The notes: generated by a model from the sequence alone, not told the origin. Shown: positions 49,866-58,809, numbered from the stretch's first letter. The stretch: 64,000 bases of DNA from CAG-552 sp964516925 (GCA_964516925.1 CAZEXL010000006.1:3700-67699); one strand, 5' to 3'. Numbers and translations: made by a program.

Positions 49866-50078
49866 GTAATTAAATTCTTAAGAAGGGACAAGTAGTCTTG
49901 TTTTGCGCTTGCAGAGAGCGTCCGACGGTGTGAGTGACGTAGCTGCGATCAAGTAATGAAACCACCCTTTATGGAGCGTGTCGGCGTAAACCGACTAAAA
50001 CGAGATAATCTTTTGATTATGAAATAAGGTGGAATCACGGTAAATATCGTCCTTAGCTTTTTGGCTAAGGATTTTTTA
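49866..50078 (+). promoter_or_regulatory. T-box leader controlling thrS (specifier ACC)
   Basis: The Thr specifier ACC is at 49961-49963, after GAA and before ACCCTTT, which can pair with AAGGG near 49880 at the base of stem I. The antiterminator is TAAGG (50025-50029) and ACG (50037-50039) with CGT (50048-50050) and CCTTA (50051-50055), leaving the 7-nt bulge TGGAATC. TGGA would pair with TCCA of tRNA-Thr. The competing terminator is CCTTAGC (50051-50057) with GCTAAGG (50064-50070) and T-run 50072-50077. Confidence 0.93.
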
Positions 50079-50093
50079 TATAGGAGAGGTAAC

Positions 50094-52037
50094 ATGGATA
50101 TTAAAGTTACGTTAAAAGACGGATCTGTGGTTGAAGTAAAAAAAGGCACTCAGATTCTTGAAGTTGTAAAGGGCATAAGCGAAGGGCTTGCGCGTGTAGC
50201 ACTCGTTGCCAGAGTTGACGACGAAGTCGTTGATCTTACTTACAGGCTCACAAAAGATTGCAAGCTAGAGGTGCTTACGTTCAAAGACGAAGAAGGCCGA
50301 AACGCATACAGGCATACTGCGGCGCATATTCTTGCGCAGGCAGTTAAAAATATTTATCCTCAGGCTAAGCTTGCGATCGGTCCGAGCATTGCAAATGGAT
50401 TTTATTATGATTTTGATTTTCCTGCTCCGATTACGGTTGCCGATTTTGACCTTATCGAAAAGGAAATGCAATCTATTATAAAAGCCGATTTTCCGATTGA
50501 AAGACTTGACGTTTCTCGTAAATCTGCAATTACTCAAATGCGTGGATTTGACGAGCCGTACAAAATTCAAATTCTTGACGATTTACCGGCAGACGCAACT
50601 CTTACGTTTTATCGTCAGGGCGAGTTTGTAGATCTTTGCAAAGGACCTCATCTTGTAAGCACCGGCAAAGTTAAATTTATCAAACTTACTCAAATTGCAG
50701 GCGCATATTGGCGCGGTAACGAAAAGAACAAAATGCTTACCAGAATTTACGGAACCGCATTTGAAAAAAAATCGGAGCTAAACGAATACCTTGAAAAGCT
50801 TGAAGAAGCTAAGCGAAGAGATCATAATAAACTCGGAAGAGAGCTTGGCTACTTTATGACCGAAGAAAAAATCGGTCAAGGTTTGCCGTTGCTTATGCCC
50901 AAGGGTGCAAAGCTTTTTCAAATTCTTCAACGTTTCGTTGAGGACGAAGAGGAACGTCGCGGTTATATTCTTACCAAAACGCCTTCTTTCGCAAAAAGCG
51001 ATTTGTATAAAATAAGCGGACATTGGGACCATTATCGCGATAAGATGTTTATTATGGGCGATCCGGAAAACGACGACGAAGTTTTTGCGTTGCGTCCCAT
51101 GACTTGTCCGTTCCAATATATGATTTATCGTAACGGACTTAAAAGTTATAGAGACTTGCCTAAAAGATATAACGAAACCGCCGCATTGTTCAGAAAGGAA
51201 GCTTCCGGCGAAATGCACGGACTTATTCGCGTAAGACAGTTCCACTTGAGTGACGGTCACGTTATATGTACTCCCGAACAGCTCGAAGACGAATTTAAGA
51301 ATTGCTTTGAACTTAGCTATTATTTCCTTAAATGCCTGGGCATGCTTGACGACGTATTCTTCAGATTTTCAAAATGGGACGAAAACGATAGGGAGAAGTA
51401 TATAGGTACTCCGGAAGAATGGAACAACGCGCAAGACAGAATGAAGAAAATTCTTGATCATATCGGAATTAAGTATGAAGAAGCAGTCGGTGAAGCGGCG
51501 TTCTACGGACCTAAGCTTGACATTCAGGCGCGCAACGTTTACGGCAAGGAAGATACTATAATGACTATACAGATAGATATGTTCCTTAGTGAAAAGTTCG
51601 ATATGTGGTACGTTGATGCCGACGGCGAAAAGAAACATCCTTATATTATTCATCGCGGTGCATTTGGTTGTTACGAAAGAATGATGGCTATGCTTATTGA
51701 AAAGTATGCAGGTGCTTTGCCGCTGTGGATGAGCCCCGTTCAAGTCAAAGTTATGTCGTTAACGGATAGAACGATGGACGACGTAAAAAAACTTTGCGAT
51801 GAATTAAATTATCAGGGTATAAGATGCGAAGCCGACGTTCGTAGCGAAAAAATAGGTTACAAGATTCGTGAAGCGCAAATGGAAAAGGTGCCTTATATGG
51901 TAATAATCGGCGATAAGGAAAAGGAAGCCGGTGTAATTGCCGTAAGATCAAGAAGCGAAGGCGACATTGGACAAATGACTAAAGAAGAATTCGTTGCTAA
52001 ATTAAAGGAAGAAATTGATAAAAAAGTTTGCAAATAG
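50094..52037 (+). CDS. thrS: Threonyl-tRNA synthetase
   Basis: 647 residues, full length. TGS domain (about 1-62), second additional domain with the editing site HxxxH (YRHTAAHILAQAV, about 67-79), class II core with motif 2 around RYNETAALFRKEASGEMHGL (about 365-385) and motif 3 near HRGAFGCYERMMAML, and an anticodon-binding domain (about 545-645). The zinc ligand cysteine is in RPMTCPFQY. The start is the ATG at 50094 with AGGAGAGG upstream, after the T-box. It charges tRNA-Thr and removes mischarged Ser. Confidence 0.98.
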   Translation: MDIKVTLKDGSVVEVKKGTQILEVVKGISEGLARVALVARVDDEVVDLTYRLTKDCKLEVLTFKDEEGRNAYRHTAAHILAQAVKNIYPQAKLAIGPSIANGFYYDFDFPAPITVADFDLIEKEMQSIIKADFPIERLDVSRKSAITQMRGFDEPYKIQILDDLPADATLTFYRQGEFVDLCKGPHLVSTGKVKFIKLTQIAGAYWRGNEKNKMLTRIYGTAFEKKSELNEYLEKLEEAKRRDHNKLGRELGYFMTEEKIGQGLPLLMPKGAKLFQILQRFVEDEEERRGYILTKTPSFAKSDLYKISGHWDHYRDKMFIMGDPENDDEVFALRPMTCPFQYMIYRNGLKSYRDLPKRYNETAALFRKEASGEMHGLIRVRQFHLSDGHVICTPEQLEDEFKNCFELSYYFLKCLGMLDDVFFRFSKWDENDREKYIGTPEEWNNAQDRMKKILDHIGIKYEEAVGEAAFYGPKLDIQARNVYGKEDTIMTIQIDMFLSEKFDMWYVDADGEKKHPYIIHRGAFGCYERMMAMLIEKYAGALPLWMSPVQVKVMSLTDRTMDDVKKLCDELNYQGIRCEADVRSEKIGYKIREAQMEKVPYMVIIGDKEKEAGVIAVRSRSEGDIGQMTKEEFVAKLKEEIDKKVCK

Positions 52038-52048
52038 GCTTAAAAACG

Positions 52049-52077
52049 TTTGACATTCTTGTATATAAGGAATATAA
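52049..52077 (+). promoter_or_regulatory. Promoter of infC-rpmI-rplT
   Basis: TTGACA (52049-52054), 17 nt, TATAAT (52072-52077). Confidence 0.92.
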
Positions 52078-52083
52078 TAACTA

Positions 52084-52204
52084 GGTTGAAAGTAGATCTA
52101 TTCTCACCAGTCGGGCATGCTTGGATTGGTAACGCAAACTAATAATATTCCTTTTAAGGTTGTTTATTTATGAGCGAAAGATCTGCTTTCGCTCATATTT
52201 ATTT
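52084..52204 (+). promoter_or_regulatory. infC-rpmI-rplT leader with attenuator hairpin (L20-leader-like)
   Basis: About 120 nt of non-coding leader ends in a perfect 11-bp hairpin ATGAGCGAAAG (52171-52181) / CTTTCGCTCAT (52187-52197) followed by ATTTATTTTT, which acts like an attenuator. In Bacillus this operon is repressed by L20 binding its leader; the same logic is likely here. I cannot confirm that the fold is homologous. Confidence 0.7.
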
Positions 52205-52219
52205 TTCTGGAGGAACACC

Positions 52220-52738
52220 ATTATTATTAAAGATGTTGAAATTGAAATCAACGACAAAATTATTGACGTTGCAATAAGAGTCATTGATGAAAACGGCAAT
52301 CAGCTCGGCATAATGAGCGCGGTTCAAGCCAACAAAATAGCTGATGAAAAGAATTTAGATCTTGTAAAAATCAGTCCGTCGGCAAATCCGCCCGTGTGCA
52401 AAATAATGGATTATGGCAAGTTTAGATTTGACGCGGCAAAAAAGGAAAAAGATGCGCGTAAAAATCAAAAAACTTCCGAAATGAAAGAAGTGTGGCTTTC
52501 GATGACAATAGATACTCACGATTTGGAAACGAAAGCAAAACAAGCTGAAAAGTTCCTTAAAAACGGCGATAAAGTAAAGGTTTCTATACGTATGCGTGGT
52601 CGTCAGCAAGCTCATGCTGCATTAGGCGTAGAGGTAATGAACGATTTCTTTAAGCTTGTTGAAAGCGTCGGCGAAATAAATAAAAAGCCTTTAACCGAAG
52701 GCAGAAACATTTTAATGATTTTACAACCTAAAAAATAA
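52220..52738 (+). CDS. infC: Translation initiation factor IF-3, ATT start
   Basis: 172 residues. The N-domain (DVEIEINDKIIDVAIRVIDE), linker KKEKDARKNQKTSEMKEVWL and C-domain with KVSIRMRGRQQAHAALGVEV are typical. The start is ATT at 52220 with GGAGG 6 nt upstream; an upstream in-frame alternative lies in the attenuator hairpin. A non-AUG start (AUU, AUC or AUA) is the known basis of IF3 autoregulation: IF3 itself discriminates against it. It is followed by rpmI and rplT, the standard operon. Confidence 0.95.
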   Translation: MIIKDVEIEINDKIIDVAIRVIDENGNQLGIMSAVQANKIADEKNLDLVKISPSANPPVCKIMDYGKFRFDAAKKEKDARKNQKTSEMKEVWLSMTIDTHDLETKAKQAEKFLKNGDKVKVSIRMRGRQQAHAALGVEVMNDFFKLVESVGEINKKPLTEGRNILMILQPKK

Positions 52739-52756
52739 TTCCGGAGGATTATAGAA

Positions 52757-52954
52757 ATGCCAAAAATGAAAGGTCATAGCGGCGCTAAAAAGCGTTTCCG
52801 CGTAACGAAAAGCGGTCGTATTAAGATTGCACACCAAGGAAAGAATCATATTCTTACCAAGAAGTCCAGCAAACGTAAGATGGGCTTGCGTAAAGGGGAG
52901 TATATGTCTTCCAACAAGCAGAACAGAACCGTTCGCACCATGATTCAAAAGTAA
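52757..52954 (+). CDS. rpmI: 50S ribosomal protein bL35
   Basis: 65 residues, basic: PKMKGHSGAKKRFRVTKSGR, then HILTKKSSKRKMGLRKGEY. CGGAGGATTATAGAA precedes the ATG. It is the middle gene of infC-rpmI-rplT. Confidence 0.98.
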   Translation: MPKMKGHSGAKKRFRVTKSGRIKIAHQGKNHILTKKSSKRKMGLRKGEYMSSNKQNRTVRTMIQK

Positions 52955-52970
52955 GGAGGATTAATAAGTT

Positions 52971-53324
52971 ATGAGAATTAAAAGAGCTGTTAACGCCGTA
53001 AAAAAGCGAAGAAAGATAATGAAATTAGCCAAAGGTTACTTTGGTTCGAAGTCTAGATCTTACCGTATTGCTAGAGAAGCGGTGATGAAGTCGCAAATGT
53101 ATGCCTTCATCGGACGCCGCCAAAAGAAGAGACAGTATCGTCAACTTTGGATCGCTCGTATTAATGCAGCAGCAAGAATGAACGGACTTTCGTACAGCAA
53201 GTTTATGCATGGTCTTAAGGTTGCAGGTATTGAGCTTAATCGCAAGGTGCTTGCCGATATAGCAGTAAATGATGCGGCTACGTTTGCTAAGCTCGCTGAA
53301 ACTGCAGTAAATGCATGCAAGTAA
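52971..53324 (+). CDS. rplT: 50S ribosomal protein bL20
   Basis: 117 residues: RIKRAVNAVKKRRKIMKLAK, then GYFGSKSRSYRIAREAVMKS and RQLWIARINAAARMNGLSYS. It binds 23S rRNA early in 50S assembly and in Bacillus represses this operon through the leader. AAGGAGGATTAATAAGTT precedes the ATG. A terminator follows the stop. Confidence 0.98.
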   Translation: MRIKRAVNAVKKRRKIMKLAKGYFGSKSRSYRIAREAVMKSQMYAFIGRRQKKRQYRQLWIARINAAARMNGLSYSKFMHGLKVAGIELNRKVLADIAVNDAATFAKLAETAVNACK

Positions 53325-53329
53325 AACAT

Positions 53330-53354
53330 AAGCACCTTAATTAGGTGCTTTTTT
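53330..53354 (+). terminator. Terminator of infC-rpmI-rplT
   Basis: AAGCACCT (53330-53337) pairs with AGGTGCTT (53343-53350), then TTTT. It ends 3 nt before the next ATG at 53358. Confidence 0.9.
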
Positions 53355-53357
53355 GTT

Positions 53358-54071
53358 ATGGATTTAATTGTATCTTCTGATAATCAACTTTATAAACGAA
53401 TAAACAAACTTAAGGATAAGAAGTATCGCGACGAGTACAAAGAATATCTTATCGAGGGCTTGCGTGGTATTATCGATACGCCAATCGAAGACGTAAAGGT
53501 AATCGTTGCTTCCGAGAATTTTGACACAACAAAGCTTAATTCCGAAAAAGTCGTATTTTTTTCAGAGAAACTTTTTTCAAAACTTAGCTTAACCGATCAT
53601 TCTTGCGGGGTTATGGCAATAGCGGCACAAAAAGCAGAACGCGATTTCGAGATGAATTACGTTGTGTATTTGGATAGAATTCGCGATCCAGGAAACATGG
53701 GTACGATTATTCGTACCGCCGTGGCGTCCGGTTATGAAATTGTTTGCGATAATTGTGTAGACGTTTATAATCCAAAAGTTGTACGCAGTTGCGTTTCAGC
53801 GCTTTCTAAAGCGCGTTTACACTATGGTAATTTTATTGACAAACTTGTCGATAAAGGCTATAATATAATTGGTGCGGATTTGGGTGGAGAAAACGTATTC
53901 GAGGCTTCAAAACCAAAAAAAGTTTGTATTGTAATCGGCAACGAAGCTGACGGTGTAAGAAGTGAAATCCTAGGCAAATGCAATAGTGTTTATTCGATAC
54001 CCATGGAAAACATGGAGTCGTTAAATGCTTCGGTTTGCGCCGGAATATTGATGTATTATTTTAAATTTTAA
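53358..54071 (+). CDS. TrmH/SpoU-family RNA 2'-O-methyltransferase
   Basis: 237 residues, SPOUT fold. The three SpoU motifs are visible: YLDRIRDPGNMGTIIRTAVA, then VCIVIGNEADGVRSEIL and SIPMENMESLNASVCAGILM. It probably methylates rRNA (RlmB-like) or tRNA. The gene usually follows rplT in Firmicutes. No separate Shine-Dalgarno sequence is seen: AGGTG inside the terminator arm lies 10 nt before the ATG and is the only candidate. Confidence 0.93.
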   Translation: MDLIVSSDNQLYKRINKLKDKKYRDEYKEYLIEGLRGIIDTPIEDVKVIVASENFDTTKLNSEKVVFFSEKLFSKLSLTDHSCGVMAIAAQKAERDFEMNYVVYLDRIRDPGNMGTIIRTAVASGYEIVCDNCVDVYNPKVVRSCVSALSKARLHYGNFIDKLVDKGYNIIGADLGGENVFEASKPKKVCIVIGNEADGVRSEILGKCNSVYSIPMENMESLNASVCAGILMYYFKF

Positions 54072-54082
54072 ACGGAGGATTT

Positions 54083-54826
54083 ATGTCAGGACATAGTAAA
54101 TGGGCAACCATAAAAAGACAAAAAGGGAAGACCGATGCTGCGCGCGGTAAGGTTTTTACAAAAATCGGTAGAGAAATTGCAGTTGCTGTAAAACTTGGAG
54201 GACCCGATCCTTCCAGCAATGCTAAGCTTCGAGATGTTATTGCAAAGGCAAAGTCTAATAATATGCCGAACGACAATATAACTCGTAGTATAAAGAAAGC
54301 AAGTGGAGAACTTAATGCAATAAATTACGAAAATATTACGTACGAAGGATACGGTCCTAACGGAACTGCAATTATCGTTGAAACTCTTACGGATAATAAA
54401 AATCGTACTGCAAGCGACATACGCCATATTTTTGATAAGTCGGGTGGTTCTATGGGAACAAACGGCTGCGTTTCCTATTTATTTAACAATAAAGGCGTAA
54501 TTATAGTCGAGAAATCCAAAGATATGGACGATGATGAAGTAATGATGGCCGCTCTTGATGCGGGAGCTGAAGATTTTAACGTTGAAGACGGTGATTACGA
54601 AGTACTTACAGATCCTGCAACGTTTTCGACTGTACGCGAAAATCTTGAAAAAGCCGGATTTACGTTGATTTCTGCAGAAGTTAGCATGATTCCTTCAAAT
54701 TACATTTCGCTAAACGATGAAGATTTAAAAAAGGTTCTTCGTATGCTTGATTGGTTTGATGAAAATGATGACGTTCAAAACGTATATCATAATGCAGAAT
54801 TGCCTGAAGAGGAAGAAGAGGAGTAA
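54083..54826 (+). CDS. yebC: YebC/PmpR-family transcriptional/translation regulator
   Basis: 247 residues. It begins SGHSKWATIKRQKGKTDAAR, the YebC signature, and has PNDNITRSIKKASGEL and YEGYGPNGTAIIVETLTDNK. The C-terminus is a long acidic tail (ELPEEEEEE). YebC proteins influence gene expression at polyproline sites or promoters, depending on the organism. CGGAGGATTT precedes the ATG. It opens the ruv region here. Confidence 0.96.
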   Translation: MSGHSKWATIKRQKGKTDAARGKVFTKIGREIAVAVKLGGPDPSSNAKLRDVIAKAKSNNMPNDNITRSIKKASGELNAINYENITYEGYGPNGTAIIVETLTDNKNRTASDIRHIFDKSGGSMGTNGCVSYLFNNKGVIIVEKSKDMDDDEVMMAALDAGAEDFNVEDGDYEVLTDPATFSTVRENLEKAGFTLISAEVSMIPSNYISLNDEDLKKVLRMLDWFDENDDVQNVYHNAELPEEEEEE

Positions 54827-54829
54827 TAT

Positions 54830-55630
54830 ATGTCGGGGGAACATGACGGACATAGAGCAAGGTTAAGAATGGCGACGGCAAACGATCCTGATATGCTGTC
54901 GTTTAGCGATTTTCAAACGCTTGAATACGTGTTAAGTTTTGTTATACCTAGAAAAGATACAAATCAGATAGCTCATTCTCTTATAAATGAATTCGGCAGC
55001 ATAAAAGGGGTATTTTTGGCATCTAGGGAAGCATTATTTGCAGTTCCTAATATGACAAGAAATGCGGCAGCTTTTATCGAGAGTTTTTATCCGATAATGC
55101 GCAAAGTTGAAATTTCAGCCCTAACAAAACCGCGTTCGACTATTTCTAACGTGCAACAAGCGGTTGCGTTATTGCGTCCGTATTTTGTCGGTCGAGTTGG
55201 TGAACGCGCATACGTTGTTGCTCTTGATCTTAACGATAAACTTGTGCAAGTGGCATTAATAAGCGAGGGACTGTCTGACTATACAACTTTGGATACTAAT
55301 AGAATTTTTTCTATTATAACAAGGACTCAAGCGAAAAAAATAATTATAGCTCACAATCATCCTAGTGGTAATGCGTATCCTTCGCGTGCCGATATTTTGG
55401 CAACGCAACAATTATTTCCGATGGCGCATTCTATAAACACCGTTCTTGCCGATCATATTATTTTTACGGATACGGATGAATATTATAGTTTTTATACCGA
55501 AGGTTTGTTGGATAGCTTTTTTATTAAGTCGTGTGAATTAAGCGGAGCATATACCAAGCAAGAAATGTATTCTTTAAAAGCGCAGGGCGTTTATATGTAC
55601 GAACCCAGAAAAACGGAGCTTGATAAATGA
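54830..55630 (+). CDS. radC: RadC-family JAB-domain protein
   Basis: 266 residues. An N-terminal helix-hairpin-helix region (HDGHRARLRMATANDPDML, about 5-85) is followed by a JAMM/MPN+ domain with IIIAHNHPSGNAYPSRADIL (HxHPSG...D) near residues 179-198. The catalytic-type metal ligands are intact. RadC is often called a DNA repair protein, but its role is not established. It lies between yebC and ruvC and overlaps ruvC by 4 nt. Confidence 0.93.
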   Translation: MSGEHDGHRARLRMATANDPDMLSFSDFQTLEYVLSFVIPRKDTNQIAHSLINEFGSIKGVFLASREALFAVPNMTRNAAAFIESFYPIMRKVEISALTKPRSTISNVQQAVALLRPYFVGRVGERAYVVALDLNDKLVQVALISEGLSDYTTLDTNRIFSIITRTQAKKIIIAHNHPSGNAYPSRADILATQQLFPMAHSINTVLADHIIFTDTDEYYSFYTEGLLDSFFIKSCELSGAYTKQEMYSLKAQGVYMYEPRKTELDK

Positions 55631-56118
55631 GGATTTTGGGCATAGATCCCGGATACGCCACTATCGGGTACGGAGTTATCGACAAATTGCCTCAAGGTTT
55701 GAAAGTAGTGGATTATGGTGTTATAGAAACACCTAAAACCGAAAGTATTCCGGTAAGATTGGCTATTTTAGCCGATGCTATGAATAGTATAATAAAAAAA
55801 TTCAAGCCGGATGCAATTTCCGTAGAAGAGTTGTTTTTTAATACTAATATCACTACGGGTATAAAAGTCGCTCAAGCCAGAGGAGTAATATTGCTTTGTG
55901 CCATAAAAGAATGCGGACATTTATACGAGTATACGCCGCTTCAAATAAAACAAGCGCTTACCGGAAACGGAAGAGCTGAAAAAAAGCAAATACAATATAT
56001 GGTAAAGGCGGTTTTAAAACTTAAGGAAGAACCGAAGCCAGATGATGCAGCCGACGCTTTGGCAGCGGCAATATGTCATGCTCATATGGCAATATATAAA
56101 CAGCGAATATTAAATTGA
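55627..56118 (+). CDS. ruvC: Holliday junction resolvase RuvC
   Basis: 163 residues. RNase H-like fold with the first catalytic Asp in ILGIDPGYATIGYG, then VEELFFN with the Glu, and acidic residues in KPDDAADALAAAICHAH. It cuts Holliday junctions made at recombination forks, together with RuvAB. It overlaps radC by 4 nt; ruvA follows after 18 nt. Confidence 0.97.
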   Translation: MRILGIDPGYATIGYGVIDKLPQGLKVVDYGVIETPKTESIPVRLAILADAMNSIIKKFKPDAISVEELFFNTNITTGIKVAQARGVILLCAIKECGHLYEYTPLQIKQALTGNGRAEKKQIQYMVKAVLKLKEEPKPDDAADALAAAICHAHMAIYKQRILN

Positions 56119-56136
56119 CAAAACTTAGGAGGCGCA

Positions 56137-56721
56137 ATGTTTAACTACTTTATAGGCACGGTCAAGGAGCTGGGCTTAAGTACGGCAACTATTGAAACAA
56201 ACGGCATAGGCTATGAATTTACCGTAAGTAAATATTGTATCAACAATATAAAGATTGGCGACGTAGTTAAATTATTTGCTTTTTTAAGCGTTCGTGACGA
56301 CGGCGTAAGCCTGTTTGGCTTTTATTCTAAAGAAGAAAAAGCGATGTTTTTGCGTTTAACGTCTATAAGCGGCATCGGACCAAAAAGTGCCATAAGTATA
56401 TTAAGCGGACTTGCTTTCAATGATTTATGCGTGGCAATTGCGCACGGTGATGCTAAAGCGCTTAGCGGAATAAAAGGGATAAGCAAAAAAACAGCTGAAC
56501 GCATCGTTTTGGAATTAAAAGATAAACTTAGCGAAGAGTTTGGTTTAGTGTCCGATAGCGTTAAAAACGAAGTTGTTCAAGACAACGAAGCTGAAGATGC
56601 TGTTTTTGCTCTTGTCGCACTTGGATATGGCAAGCAAGAAGCTGCAAATGCCGTAAAGCGTATAGATACAAAAGGTATGTCGGCAGAAGAAATTGTAAAA
56701 GCTGCGCTTAAAAGGGGCTAG
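56137..56721 (+). CDS. ruvA: Holliday junction branch migration protein RuvA
   Basis: 194 residues. N-terminal OB domain (NYFIGTVKELGLSTATIETN), two helix-hairpin-helix motifs (LTSISGIGPKSAISILSGL and ALSGIKGISKKTAERIVLEL), and a C-terminal domain that contacts RuvB. AGGAGGCGCA precedes the ATG. ruvB follows after 2 nt. Confidence 0.97.
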   Translation: MFNYFIGTVKELGLSTATIETNGIGYEFTVSKYCINNIKIGDVVKLFAFLSVRDDGVSLFGFYSKEEKAMFLRLTSISGIGPKSAISILSGLAFNDLCVAIAHGDAKALSGIKGISKKTAERIVLELKDKLSEEFGLVSDSVKNEVVQDNEAEDAVFALVALGYGKQEAANAVKRIDTKGMSAEEIVKAALKRG

Positions 56722-56723
56722 AA

Positions 56724-57803
56724 ATGTTTGATGAAGAAGAAAGATTTGTGACTAGTACAAAGCTGGATTTAGACGGAGAGGAAAATTCGCTTCGTCCAAA
56801 GTCGTTTGACGAGTACATTGGTCAACAAAAGATGAAAGAAAACTTGCGGGTTTTTATCGAGGCAAGTAAAAAGCGTGGCGAAGCATTAGATCACGTACTT
56901 TTGTATGGCCCTCCTGGGCTTGGTAAGACGACGATGTCGCATATTATTGCTGCCGAACTTGGTGTTCAACTGCGAATCACAAGTGGTCCCGCAATAGAGC
57001 GAGCGGCTGATTTGGTATCGATTCTTACTAATATTAACGAAAACGACGTTCTTTTTATCGACGAGATTCATCGTTTAAATCATTCGGTCGAAGAAATTTT
57101 GTATTCGGCGATGGAAGATTATGCGCTTGATATTATAATAGGGCAAGGCCCTACCGCAAGAACGATGAGAATGTCGTTGCCTAAATTTACGCTTGTAGGC
57201 GCTACTACGCGAGCAGGTATGATAACGGGTCCGCTTAGAGATAGATTTGGCGTTATTTGTAGATTGGAGCTTTATACGCCTAATGAACTTTCTCAAATAA
57301 TACGACGCAGTGCGATAATATTAAATATACAGATTGACGATGACGCATGCTATAATATAGCAAGTCGTAGCAGAGGTACGCCGCGTATTGCAAACAGATT
57401 ACTAAAGCGAGTCGGCGATTTTGCATTAGTAAGTGGCAAAAAACGTATCGACAATAAGTTTACAAACCAAGCGTTGCAGAATTTGGACGTGGATTCGTTA
57501 GGACTTGATTGCACGGATAGAAGAGTGCTCGAGGCTTTGATTCATAAGTTTAATGGCGGTCCTGTCGGATTAGAAACTTTGGCGGCAGCTACTAACGAAG
57601 AAGCGGTTACTATAGAAGACGTAGTGGAACCATTTTTGTTGCAGCTTGGATTTATATCGCGAACTCCGCGCGGAAGAGTCGCTATGCCTAATGCGTATAA
57701 GCATTTGGGCGAACAAATGTCGAAAAATGCGTTAACAATGTCGAAATATGCACTAACTCAGATCGGACTTTTTGATAAGGCGAACAACGATGAACAAAAG
57801 TGA
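56724..57803 (+). CDS. ruvB: Holliday junction ATP-dependent DNA helicase RuvB
   Basis: 359 residues. Walker A GPPGLGKTTM (about 64-73), Walker B VLFIDEIHRLNH, sensor region in FTLVGATTRAGMITGPLRDR, and a C-terminal winged helix (about 260-335). It is the hexameric motor of branch migration. It overlaps queA by 14 nt. Confidence 0.98.
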   Translation: MFDEEERFVTSTKLDLDGEENSLRPKSFDEYIGQQKMKENLRVFIEASKKRGEALDHVLLYGPPGLGKTTMSHIIAAELGVQLRITSGPAIERAADLVSILTNINENDVLFIDEIHRLNHSVEEILYSAMEDYALDIIIGQGPTARTMRMSLPKFTLVGATTRAGMITGPLRDRFGVICRLELYTPNELSQIIRRSAIILNIQIDDDACYNIASRSRGTPRIANRLLKRVGDFALVSGKKRIDNKFTNQALQNLDVDSLGLDCTDRRVLEALIHKFNGGPVGLETLAAATNEEAVTIEDVVEPFLLQLGFISRTPRGRVAMPNAYKHLGEQMSKNALTMSKYALTQIGLFDKANNDEQK

Positions 57804-58809
57804 TTTTTACTATGATTTGCCGCAAGAATTAATTGCGCAAACGCCTGTGGAGCCGCGCGATAGCGCTAGATTGCTTGTTTATGACAGATATAACAAGAAA
57901 AAACGAGATTTAATTTTCAAAGATATTACGAGTTATTTGCGCAGCGGCGACGTATTGGTAATAAATAATACCAAAGTACTTCCCGCAAGAATCTACGGTA
58001 AAAAGCCCACGGGGGCGCACGTAGAGTTTTTGCTTCATAAAAGATTAAATCTTACTGATTGGGAAGTCTTGGTCCGTCCGGCGCGAAAAGCCATGATCGG
58101 CGAAAAAATTATCTTTTCCGATAAACTAAGTGCGACCGTTTTAAGTATAGGTGAAGAAGGAATTCGAAACGTAAGATTTGATTTCTGCGGTGTTTTTGAA
58201 GATATACTAAACGAAATAGGTGAAATGCCTTTACCGCATTATATTCATACAAAAATCAAAAACAATGATGATTATCAAACTGTTTACGCTAAGATAAACG
58301 GTTCTAGCGCAGCGCCAACGGCAGGTTTGCATTTTACACCCGAACTTATGGAAAGTATTAAAAGCATGGGCGTTGAAATCGTTGAAGTGCTTTTACACGT
58401 CGGATTAGGTACATTTAGACCTGTTAAAACCGACAATATTCTCGATCACAAGATGCATAGCGAATATTTTTCCGTTAGCGAAGACGCAGCAAATCGTTTA
58501 AATAAAGCAAAGTCAGAAGGAAGAAGAATTATTGCTGTTGGGACGACGAGCGTTAGAGTATTGGAAAGCGCCGCTGTCGAAGACGGTAAAATTAAAGCAA
58601 GCAGCGGCAATACGGAAATTTTTATATATCCGCCGTACAAATTTAAAATGGTTGATGCGCTTATTACCAATTTTCATTTGCCGGAAAGCACGCTTATTAT
58701 GTTAATTTCTGCTTTTTGTGGTCGTGAAGAAACGTTGCAACTTTATAAGTATGCAGTTGACAAAGAATACAGATTTTTTAGTTTTGGGGACGCAATGTTT
58801 TTAATATAG
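57790..58809 (+). CDS. queA: S-adenosylmethionine:tRNA ribosyltransferase-isomerase QueA
   Basis: 339 residues. SDFYYDLPQELIAQTPVEPR, NNTKVLPARIYGKKPTGAHV, YQTVYAKINGSSAAPTAGLH and ITNFHLPESTLIMLISAF are family-defining. It converts preQ1-tRNA to epoxyqueuosine-tRNA, directly after Tgt action. The start is the ATG at 57790 inside the end of ruvB. tgt follows. No queG/queH is seen nearby. Confidence 0.97.
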   Translation: MNKSDFYYDLPQELIAQTPVEPRDSARLLVYDRYNKKKRDLIFKDITSYLRSGDVLVINNTKVLPARIYGKKPTGAHVEFLLHKRLNLTDWEVLVRPARKAMIGEKIIFSDKLSATVLSIGEEGIRNVRFDFCGVFEDILNEIGEMPLPHYIHTKIKNNDDYQTVYAKINGSSAAPTAGLHFTPELMESIKSMGVEIVEVLLHVGLGTFRPVKTDNILDHKMHSEYFSVSEDAANRLNKAKSEGRRIIAVGTTSVRVLESAAVEDGKIKASSGNTEIFIYPPYKFKMVDALITNFHLPESTLIMLISAFCGREETLQLYKYAVDKEYRFFSFGDAMFLI

